Origin: a virus
Strand: one strand, 5' to 3'
DNA length: 64,000 nucleotides
Virus record (IMG/VR): IMGVR_UViG_3300030104_003662
Span: 1-64,000 of that record
In this document: positions 30,658 through 37,585 of the stretch, piece by piece
Layout of the letters: every line of letters starts with the position of its first letter
Position numbering within the stretch: the stretch's first letter is position 1
Notes under the pieces: model-generated
What the model was told of the DNA's origin: nothing
What the model saw: only the letters and a program-made list of their open reading frames with translations
Databases searched by the model: none
Translations under genes and position numbers: made by a program

Positions 30658-30690
30658 TTATATAGTATGGTCATTCTCTATAGAAGCATG
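30658..30690 (+). promoter_or_regulatory. TATA box of the capsid operon
   Basis: TTATATA at 30658-30664, the clearest TATA box in the window, overlaps the preceding stop codon region. It is centred 27 bases before ATG 30688. This favours a leaderless start at 30688 rather than the ATG at 30667, which lies too close to the box to be transcribed from it. Confidence 0.55.
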
Positions 30691-32064
30691 GTCGCCTCAC
30701 TTTCACTGAGAACCTCTCCCGTTCATCACGAGGGGAATATCAGTATCATTAAGGCAGGTAACGACCTTGTAATCGCTGGTTATGCCAGTGTCGAAATGGT
30801 TGACAAGCAAGGAGACCTAATTACTCGTGGAGCACTAAAAGACGCTTTTGGTAACTTTATGAAAGCAGAAGATTTTAGAAATGTACAACTCGCACACTCT
30901 AACATACAAGTTGGTAGTGTAATACCACAATACACTGACTCTGACGGTCGTGTGTGGAAATCCGGTGTCGATGACGCCGGTATGTTCGTAGTCATCCAAC
31001 TAAGAGATGACATCGAAAAGGCTCGTGAAGTAGCCAATGATATTCGCAAAGGTAACCTAACTGGTTTCAGCATCGGAGGTCAAGCGTTTAAGAGAATGCG
31101 TAAGGCCGATGATAAACACGGAGACTATACAGAAATCTCCAAGTTGGAACTGCATGAAGTTACTATTTGTGAAAAAGGTATTAACCCGGAGGCGACATTC
31201 CGTATATTGAAGGAGGACACAGATATGACAAGTGAAACAGAAACATTAGCAGAACTTTCTAGTGTCTTAGACCGAATGAGCAAACATATGGATTCAATGG
31301 AGAAGGGCGACCTTCCTCCTTTTATGGAATCCAAAGATGATGCTAAAGACGAGTCTAAGGATGAGAAAGATGACGCACCTAAAGATGAGGCGAAAGATAT
31401 GAAAGACGAAGAGAAAAAGGCATACGATGATATGGAAAAGAGCGAATACTCTGATGTAATATCAAGTGAATACCTAAACTGGATGGAAAACACCTTGAAA
31501 TCACAAGGCGTTGACACCAGTGCGGCAAGAAGTCACTTTGACGATGTCGCTAAGGCTAACCTTGGTAGTACACCTGAGCAGATTGGAGATGGAGCAGACT
31601 ACTTTGCAGGTCAAGTTAAAGGCCGTGCACAAGAAGGTGGCAACCCATCTACTGGCGCTATAGGAAAAGTAAACAGTGGTAAAGTAGAGAAAGGTTACTT
31701 GCACCCAAGTAATGTTAGTTCAACTGACATCGAGGCTGCATACGAAGTCTACAAGGCCGCTGCTCTTGAAGAACAATTCAAGGGTTCCTTGAACAATGTA
31801 TTTTCAGACCGCCTTGCAAAGGAAATGAATGCAGATGCAGAGGCTCGCGCAGCAGCACAATTTGACGCTCGTGCACCACTAAGTAACATCGAGAAAGCAA
31901 TTGCTGACCTTGGTGCTAGAATTGACGACCTTGCTACAAAACCAGCAGGTATAGAAATCCGTAAAGCAACAGACAACTCCACCGTAGAGATTCCTTCAAC
32001 AGAGGAACTCGGTAACATGAACTGGGATGAGGTACACGCTCTAGCAGGGAGTGTATGGAATTAA
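30688..32064 (+). CDS. Prohead protease fused to scaffold
   Basis: The 458-residue product (ATG 30688 by promoter spacing; ATG 30667 adds seven residues) has an S78/U35-type maturation protease at about 15-170, with GYASVEMVDKQGDLITRGAL (31-50), the catalytic His70 in LAHSN and the nucleophile Ser128 in LTGFSIGG. After about 175 the chain is acidic and helical (Asp/Glu/Lys repeats about 200-260) and ends in a scaffold-like domain with a C-terminal MNWDEVHALAGSVWN. It should direct capsid assembly and then cleave itself and partners. It lies directly before the major capsid gene. Confidence 0.88.
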   Translation: MVASLSLRTSPVHHEGNISIIKAGNDLVIAGYASVEMVDKQGDLITRGALKDAFGNFMKAEDFRNVQLAHSNIQVGSVIPQYTDSDGRVWKSGVDDAGMFVVIQLRDDIEKAREVANDIRKGNLTGFSIGGQAFKRMRKADDKHGDYTEISKLELHEVTICEKGINPEATFRILKEDTDMTSETETLAELSSVLDRMSKHMDSMEKGDLPPFMESKDDAKDESKDEKDDAPKDEAKDMKDEEKKAYDDMEKSEYSDVISSEYLNWMENTLKSQGVDTSAARSHFDDVAKANLGSTPEQIGDGADYFAGQVKGRAQEGGNPSTGAIGKVNSGKVEKGYLHPSNVSSTDIEAAYEVYKAAALEEQFKGSLNNVFSDRLAKEMNADAEARAAAQFDARAPLSNIEKAIADLGARIDDLATKPAGIEIRKATDNSTVEIPSTEELGNMNWDEVHALAGSVWN

Positions 32065-32079
32065 TTGGGGGAATGAAAT

Positions 32080-33252
32080 ATGGCAAGAAATTATATGAGA
32101 ACAGTAAACGATATGGAGCGCTATTATTATGGCGCGGGACAGAGCATGGGATATTCCTACAGTGGTTCAGAACTACTAAAGGCAGATGCACCAATGCTGA
32201 GCACAACCGCAGGTACATACCAAGCAATTTATGGCCGCAAAGTTTGGAGTCAATTGAACCAAGAGTTCAACGCATTCTCCATTCTGCCTAAGAAGCCTTG
32301 GGACAGAAGTGGTTGGAGAGTAGTTACCGCTAAGCCGTCAACATCTGTTGGTGGCGGAGTTGCAGAAAATGCAACCCTACCGGACACAACCAAGCCTACA
32401 TTCCAGCATGTTGCAGCAAAGCCTAAGACTATTGCACACACATTCGATATGTCCGAAACCGCTATTTTCCTTAATGACAAGGATGACGGTCTAGGTGACA
32501 TTCGCTCAGTCCTTAAAGAGGAAATGGGTAAGCACCACGCAGAGCACATCAACCAAATGCTAACACAAGACAGCGAAACACCAGCAGGTAATGACATCGA
32601 GTCTATTGACAGAGTTACTGGAAACGACGGTGGCTCATCCGGTGGATTAACATCTATGGAAACTGGTGCATCAGCAGGTACAGACCACTGTGGCGCTAGT
32701 GATTTAGACATCTACAGCATTGACCGAAGTGCAAACTCTTGGTCTAACGCAGAAGTTGACTGTGGTAGTGACAGAGCAGCAGGTAACCGCCGTACTCTAA
32801 GTCTTGACCACTTGGATACCATCTTCCAAAAGGTTTGGATTCGTGGTGGTAACCCGAAGGTTATGCTAACAGGATATGACACTCTAATGCGTATTCAGCA
32901 ACTTCTACAATCTCAACAGAGATTCATGGAGGAAAAGCGTGTTGTACCAACTTACAACGGTGTAAAAGGTGTACCGGGTGTTGAGGCTGGATTTATAGTC
33001 GCAACTTACAACGGTGTCCCAATCATTCCATCTAAGGATGTACAAGCAGACGGCATTAGCAGAATCTACATGCTTGACACTGACTACCTATACTACAGTA
33101 CTGCGAAACCAACTCAATACTTTGAGTCCGGTATCGAAACTGGAGACCCATTCGCTGTTAACAGACTAGGGCAAGAAGGACTTTACCGCACAATGGGTGA
33201 AGTTTGGACTACTTTCTTTGGAGGTCAAGGTTCAATTCGTGACCTACAGTGA
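32080..33252 (+). CDS. Major capsid protein, HK97-like
   Basis: The 390-residue product has HK97-type features: an N-terminal helical arm, PWDRSGWRVVTAKP, HTFDMSETAIFLNDKDDG (E-loop/spine helix area), and a C-terminal half with LDHLDTIFQKVW ... PKVMLTGYDTLMRIQQLLQ and PIIPSKDV ... RIYMLDTDYLYY typical of A-domain strands. It follows the protease and has a GGGGAATGA site before ATG 32080. No long N-terminal delta domain is visible, fitting a scaffold supplied by the protease fusion. Confidence 0.85.
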   Translation: MARNYMRTVNDMERYYYGAGQSMGYSYSGSELLKADAPMLSTTAGTYQAIYGRKVWSQLNQEFNAFSILPKKPWDRSGWRVVTAKPSTSVGGGVAENATLPDTTKPTFQHVAAKPKTIAHTFDMSETAIFLNDKDDGLGDIRSVLKEEMGKHHAEHINQMLTQDSETPAGNDIESIDRVTGNDGGSSGGLTSMETGASAGTDHCGASDLDIYSIDRSANSWSNAEVDCGSDRAAGNRRTLSLDHLDTIFQKVWIRGGNPKVMLTGYDTLMRIQQLLQSQQRFMEEKRVVPTYNGVKGVPGVEAGFIVATYNGVPIIPSKDVQADGISRIYMLDTDYLYYSTAKPTQYFESGIETGDPFAVNRLGQEGLYRTMGEVWTTFFGGQGSIRDLQ

Positions 33253-33287
33253 GGATTAATGGTGGAAAATAAAGGAGATGAATAAAT

Positions 33288-33737
33288 ATGGCACATAGTA
33301 ATTTAACAGTAACGACAACATACCTAGACATACCGATGGGTGGAAACACCCCCGGAGCACAGCAAAATGTTCCTGATGCAGACGGAACAGTAGGGGCTAA
33401 CACAGCATGGTTATCCGGTACAGCAGCAGCAGGGACATACCCCGGCGCATTAACTGGATTCCAAGCGGCTAACACAAGTAGTAACAAACCAGTGACTGGA
33501 CTAAGAATGATTTCAGTTATGGTAACAGGTGATACAGGAACAACACAGGTATTTGATGTCAATGCATATGATAGCGGATTAAGTAAGATTTATGCGCTTA
33601 TCAACTTGACAAACAACACTGACACTGACGAGTCTTTAGCAGCAGCAGCAACAACTGTCGCTCACGAAACCGGACTTCTAACCTTCACTGTTGGCGGAGC
33701 AACTGACACAACTTTGATTACATTAATCGCAGGTTGA
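33288..33737 (+). CDS. Probable capsid decoration protein
   Basis: The 149-residue product is Thr/Gly/Ala-rich and beta-predicted throughout (LTVTTTYLDIPMGG ... GLRMISVMVTGDTG ... LLTFTVGGATDTTLITLIAG), with no cysteines. Size and position immediately after the major capsid gene match head-decoration or cement proteins. Not identified by motif. Confidence 0.55.
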   Translation: MAHSNLTVTTTYLDIPMGGNTPGAQQNVPDADGTVGANTAWLSGTAAAGTYPGALTGFQAANTSSNKPVTGLRMISVMVTGDTGTTQVFDVNAYDSGLSKIYALINLTNNTDTDESLAAAATTVAHETGLLTFTVGGATDTTLITLIAG

Positions 33738-33751
33738 GGTGATTCGACTTG
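33736..33751 (+). promoter_or_regulatory. GAGGTGAT Shine-Dalgarno before a TTG start
   Basis: GAGGTGAT at 33736-33743 is an eight-base match to the usual 16S 3' end complement, five bases before TTG 33749. It decides the start and illustrates the GGTGAT-type site used by many genes here. Confidence 0.6.
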
Positions 33752-34147
33752 CCTACAGTAACCTTTCTAGGACCAATGATGTATCGTCGTAAGAGCGATG
33801 TATCAGGTCAATGGGTAAGGGGAGAGCCTGTTGAAGTTAGTCAGGAATGGCTAAATAAACACAGAGTCAGAATGTCACCTGAAACCTTCAAGATAGAAGG
33901 AGACGAAGGTGTAACAGTAGACGCTGGTAACGACGGACTCCCTGATAGTGGCTGGACTAAAAAAGACATAGGCGCATGGCTTAAAGGAAAAGGTGAAGTT
34001 GTAAGTGGATATACTACCAAGAGCAAGTTGCTCGACATGGTAAAGACCACTCTCAACCCACCTGCTCCTGAGCCGGAACCAGTAGTCGAAGAAGTCCCAG
34101 TCGAAGAGGCAGTTGAAGAACAAGATATAATAGGAGATGAAGAATAA
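33749..34147 (+). CDS. Head-tail region protein with HeH/SAP-like domain
   Basis: The 132-residue product begins with a short beta region (VTFLGPMMYRRKSD, GEPVEVSQEWLNKH) and continues with GWTKKDIGAWLKGKGEVVSG ... TKSKLLDMVK (about 70-103), a helix-extension-helix pattern seen in small phage head proteins. The tail is acidic and Pro-rich (PEPEPVVEEVPVEEAVEE). Similar proteins follow capsid genes in many tailed phages. The stop overlaps the next ATG. Confidence 0.6.
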   Translation: MPTVTFLGPMMYRRKSDVSGQWVRGEPVEVSQEWLNKHRVRMSPETFKIEGDEGVTVDAGNDGLPDSGWTKKDIGAWLKGKGEVVSGYTTKSKLLDMVKTTLNPPAPEPEPVVEEVPVEEAVEEQDIIGDEE

Positions 34148-34470
34148 TGGCAGTAACAATAGACGCAAGACCAAGTTATTTTGGTGACAGAATGATAGTA
34201 ACAGGCTCATATGAAGCAACGGACACATCAATAGATTTGGGTAGTTTGCTTGCAAGTATTGACGCAGTAATAGTTAATCCGATAGCAGCAGGTAACCTTG
34301 CAAAAGTTCAGCATATAGACATCGCTGGTGGCACATCATATGCAGCAGTAGATTTGACTTTGCCCGGAGATATGGCTACTTTCGCTGGCACTACAATTAC
34401 TATAAGTGTCGGTGCAGTAGGGCACAATACCACTGGTGGAACATTCTTAGCAATAGGTCGCCGCTCTTGA
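34147..34470 (+). CDS. Small beta-rich head protein
   Basis: The 107-residue product is beta-predicted (RMIVTGSYEATDTSIDLGSL ... TTITISVGAVGHNTTGGTFL) with low charge. It sits in a TAATG overlap after the HeH protein. A capsid-binding or trimer protein is likely from composition and place; no family recognised. Confidence 0.5.
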   Translation: MAVTIDARPSYFGDRMIVTGSYEATDTSIDLGSLLASIDAVIVNPIAAGNLAKVQHIDIAGGTSYAAVDLTLPGDMATFAGTTITISVGAVGHNTTGGTFLAIGRRS

Positions 34471-34481
34471 GGTGACGACTG

Positions 34482-34688
34482 ATGGGTAGTGCAAACTTAG
34501 CAGCATTAAAGTCTAAAGTGGTAGGACCTCTATCACCGGCTGACTTTTCAGGCGCTACAGCAATCCAAACTGCACTTGATGCAGGTTTTGACGCAGTGAC
34601 AGATGCTGATACAGCAGATACGATAGTTGGTATTGAAATGCTCAATGTCTTGGGAAATGCTTATTTGGTAATCATTTACAAGGCTTGA
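34482..34688 (+). CDS. Very small head-region protein
   Basis: The 68-residue product, Ala/Asp-rich, starts after GAGGTGA. LSPADFSGATAIQTALDAGF and the C-terminal LNVLGNAYLVIIYKA suggest a mixed alpha/beta fold. Unknown. Confidence 0.45.
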   Translation: MGSANLAALKSKVVGPLSPADFSGATAIQTALDAGFDAVTDADTADTIVGIEMLNVLGNAYLVIIYKA

Positions 34689-34698
34689 GTGGGATAAT

Positions 34699-34983
34699 AT
34701 GGAGTCTAACGACAACCTTGACTTGAATGACATTGAGCGCTTGCAGAAGCGTGGTATTAGGCTTAACGAGTCTTATGGAGCATCGGTAAGAACTGATGAA
34801 GATAATCCACTTGCAGGTTTGACATTAAAGCAACGCAACCGTAATAAGAACGCTGGTGATGTGTTAAACATTGGTAGTGGGACTAGATGCAAGCACTGTG
34901 GTATGCTTTATTTCTGCTGGGTAGATACCTGTAGAACATGTGGTAAGCAAGTAGATTTTAATTTAGGGAGTAGAGAACAATGA
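34699..34983 (+). CDS. Zinc-ribbon protein
   Basis: The 94-residue product is charged at the N-terminus and carries CKHCGMLYFCWVDTCRTCG (about 66-84), with CxxC ... CxxC forming a zinc ribbon. Its stop overlaps the next start. The location among connector genes suggests a structural or assembly role; it is one of several metal-knuckle proteins in this genome. Confidence 0.6.
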   Translation: MESNDNLDLNDIERLQKRGIRLNESYGASVRTDEDNPLAGLTLKQRNRNKNAGDVLNIGSGTRCKHCGMLYFCWVDTCRTCGKQVDFNLGSREQ

Positions 34984-35423
34984 CAGTTTATATTTTGAAA
35001 CAACCCAATCCACACCGTCAAAAGATATTAGTCGACGGTAAGCCAACTAGATTAGGAAGGTGGGCTAATAGAAAAGCAGCAAAGGCTGTTGGAGAACTTG
35101 GAGGAGACCGTGCAGGTCCTGACTGGCAAATGGCTCGTGATAATTTAATCCAAGAAGCGATGGCTAATCCACAAGCACACGGTATTGAGTTCTTAGATGG
35201 AGTGCCCGAAGGTGCCCAAGAACCACAAATGAATCAACCTAATGTCACAAGTGAAGAACAAACCGCAATAGAGCAAGGCTATCCACCCGAAGCAGCGGCA
35301 CCTGCTCCAAGCGAGCCTCCTCACGGAGGTCACCCTGACTTTATGTATCGCAAGTCGTTTGATGACGCTTGGTCTATTTTGAAACAACAGGGTTATTCAA
35401 GTGGTAACGCTTGGCTAAGGTGA
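34980..35423 (+). CDS. Connector-region protein with C-terminal AW-x-LLK tag
   Basis: The 147-residue product begins with a basic region (HRQKILVDGKPTRLGRWANR), has a Pro/Glu-rich middle, and ends FMYRKSFDDAWSILKQQGYS plus ten further residues. The FDDAWSILK tag is thus at the C-terminus, the only such case, and this is the only tagged gene within the head/connector block. That makes it a candidate link between the tag and a structural component. Otherwise unknown. Confidence 0.55.
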   Translation: MTVYILKQPNPHRQKILVDGKPTRLGRWANRKAAKAVGELGGDRAGPDWQMARDNLIQEAMANPQAHGIEFLDGVPEGAQEPQMNQPNVTSEEQTAIEQGYPPEAAAPAPSEPPHGGHPDFMYRKSFDDAWSILKQQGYSSGNAWLR

Positions 35424-35435
35424 GGGGAATGAGAT

Positions 35436-37115
35436 ATGCCAGCAGTATTTTCACCCGGCGAGCCTGAGACTCGGCCTCTTGACCCTGCTGGAATTGTATA
35501 TACTAGTGCTCAGAAAGTAGCAGACTTACTTGGTATTGGACCGAGTGAAGCAGTGTTGGCTAGTGCTGACACTGTCGCTAACGCTGTGTTTGTGACTGGT
35601 GCGGATTACCGAGCACATGGCTTTTCAGTAGGAGACACTATCCTAGTTTACAGTGACGCATACCCTATTGGTTTTACGGGGGAAATCACTACTATTGTTA
35701 GTGGAGGTAACAATGGCGTAAAACTTAATCTAATTGACATAAATGGTACCGGTAGTCCTACGATTGCTTCGCATGTTGACTTGATAGATGTAGCGGTAGC
35801 AGACAATACCTATGTTCAAAACCAAGCATCATTTACCAACGGCAAGACTCGTGGAATGAAGAAGTCTATAGTCGAACAGCGTATTCTTGAAGTACAAGAC
35901 CGCATTGATAATATCACTCACAATGCTTGGAGACCTTATCTCGTAAGCGCAGAGTATGTCAACTTTGATACTTACAAGCCTTATAGAAGACGATACTATA
36001 CTGATTATGTAGGTACTACCCCCCTATTGTTTAGGAATGTTCAGCAAATCTTGAGGCTTGAAGTATGGCAAGGTGATGATTATAGAGAACTGGCTGGTGC
36101 AGAGGCAAGGCTGGAGATTGTAGACTATACTGCACTAGCCAGTGATGCAATTTACTTATCTCCCGGCGGTGGAGGGTTTGCTAAATTAGCAGTTGGAACT
36201 GGCACTCAGCAATGGGAATCTAATTACAATAGCGTAACAACTGCTCAAAACCTTGCAGACTTAATCAATAAAGAGGACAGAACTAACAGAGGCGCTGTGA
36301 GTTTTACTACCGCTACTGCTGCTTCGGGCAATGCTAGTCCGGGTGGAACAACTTACACGCAGCCCGGAGCATCGGGAAATGTAAATATAAATGTCAATGA
36401 TGAGTTTTTGGCTACGGCCAATGCAGATTACGGTAATGGTACATTGAAAATAACTAGTCTTCAACAAACAAAAGGAGGGGAAACATCAACTATCGCCCTT
36501 AGCGATGAAACTAATTTAACTATTTCTCAGACTAACATTGCTACTGCAAGTGGCGTGATAAATGCTACGCCCGGTGATGGTAGTTACACTATTACATTTT
36601 CAGATTCTTCTTCTTTCAAAGAGTTTGGGATTGTTAGGGCTGTAGATACAGAGGGTGGAGTAACTATCATAGGTTATACTGCTAACAGCGGCACTGTGCT
36701 GAGCGGAGGGTACCTGCTCCACGGTACTTTCACTGATGACGAAACACTTACTTGGACTCAACATTGCTTCAAGACTGACATAGGGCAGTACTCTGACGCT
36801 GGTGGTGACCAAGCCCGTCTTAGGGACTGGTGGTTAGATTCAGAGATGGGTATCATTTACTTCAACAACTCATACCCGTTCTTTGAGTGGAATGCAGTTA
36901 AGGTCTCTTATATCTATGGCGAACGCTATCTTGAGAAAGCAATTGAAGAGGCCGCTACTAAGTTAGTGGCTGCTGACTTACTTATGTCCGATGACCGTTC
37001 TGTACTTATTCCCGAAGGCTCTCAGAATGTAGACCTCGGCTCTAAGATTCAACTTTACCGCAAGGAGGCAGAGACTATTTTGCAAAGATATAAGGAAATA
37101 GTGGTGTTTGCATGA
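35436..37115 (+). CDS. Head-tail adaptor with inserted beta domain
   Basis: The 559-residue product has an N-terminal adaptor-like region (TSAQKVADLLGIG, then ... VEQRILEVQDRIDNITHNAW at about 145-170) and a C-terminal helical part (KAIEEAATKLVAADLLMSDD, about 500-520). This is the helix plan of connector proteins that attach to the portal. Between them lie Gly/Ser/Thr-rich beta regions (about 250-420) not usual for adaptors, probably inserted. It starts after GAGGGGAATGA. The next gene overlaps its stop. Role inferred from order and helix pattern. Confidence 0.6.
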   Translation: MPAVFSPGEPETRPLDPAGIVYTSAQKVADLLGIGPSEAVLASADTVANAVFVTGADYRAHGFSVGDTILVYSDAYPIGFTGEITTIVSGGNNGVKLNLIDINGTGSPTIASHVDLIDVAVADNTYVQNQASFTNGKTRGMKKSIVEQRILEVQDRIDNITHNAWRPYLVSAEYVNFDTYKPYRRRYYTDYVGTTPLLFRNVQQILRLEVWQGDDYRELAGAEARLEIVDYTALASDAIYLSPGGGGFAKLAVGTGTQQWESNYNSVTTAQNLADLINKEDRTNRGAVSFTTATAASGNASPGGTTYTQPGASGNVNINVNDEFLATANADYGNGTLKITSLQQTKGGETSTIALSDETNLTISQTNIATASGVINATPGDGSYTITFSDSSSFKEFGIVRAVDTEGGVTIIGYTANSGTVLSGGYLLHGTFTDDETLTWTQHCFKTDIGQYSDAGGDQARLRDWWLDSEMGIIYFNNSYPFFEWNAVKVSYIYGERYLEKAIEEAATKLVAADLLMSDDRSVLIPEGSQNVDLGSKIQLYRKEAETILQRYKEIVVFA

Positions 37116-37585
37116 CGGCGACATGGAAAGAAGCACTCGATGTCGTTATTGATGTACTCAAAGATAACTACTCTTCTAGCAACACTGGTTCTTGGAACAG
37201 AGCAAATACTGATAACATTCGACCAGTAGTAATTGATGTAGCAGACGAAGGGCCTGAGCGTGGTAAGCGTTTAGACTTGCAGCGTAGCGATTACATAGTA
37301 TGTTATGAAACAGCCCTTAATGAAGAAGTACCTGACTTATTCTATAACTTCACAACAACTCGTACTAATATCACAGTAGATATTCGTACATCCAAAGGCC
37401 GTTCTCGTTTGCGTAAAATGGAAAATGAAATGAGAAGAGTAATCCATAACAGTCGAAAAGGAGATGGTGTTAATTTTGACCGCATGGTTATGAAAACACG
37501 CACTGATTTAAGCGACAGGACTAAAAAATTATTCCGTCACACATTCCAAGTAGAAGTCGTAGTACTTGCGGAGTTGATACCATGA
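37112..37585 (+). CDS. Probable tail terminator / neck protein
   Basis: The 157-residue product has the alpha/beta pattern of tail-completion proteins: an N-terminal helix (WKEALDVVIDVLKDNY), central strands with YIVCYETALNEEVP ... TNITVDIRTSKG, a helix (RLRKMENEMRRVIHNSRK) and a final strand pair (FRHTFQVEVVVLAEL). It lies directly before the tail tube candidate, with overlaps at both ends. Assignment by position and fold pattern. Confidence 0.6.
   Translation: MTATWKEALDVVIDVLKDNYSSSNTGSWNRANTDNIRPVVIDVADEGPERGKRLDLQRSDYIVCYETALNEEVPDLFYNFTTTRTNITVDIRTSKGRSRLRKMENEMRRVIHNSRKGDGVNFDRMVMKTRTDLSDRTKKLFRHTFQVEVVVLAELIP

Noticed and set aside
33209-34255. Minus-strand frames of 117 and 126 codons opposite small head genes
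   Set aside because: Antisense to tightly packed head genes with GGTGAT sites; no motif in the translations.
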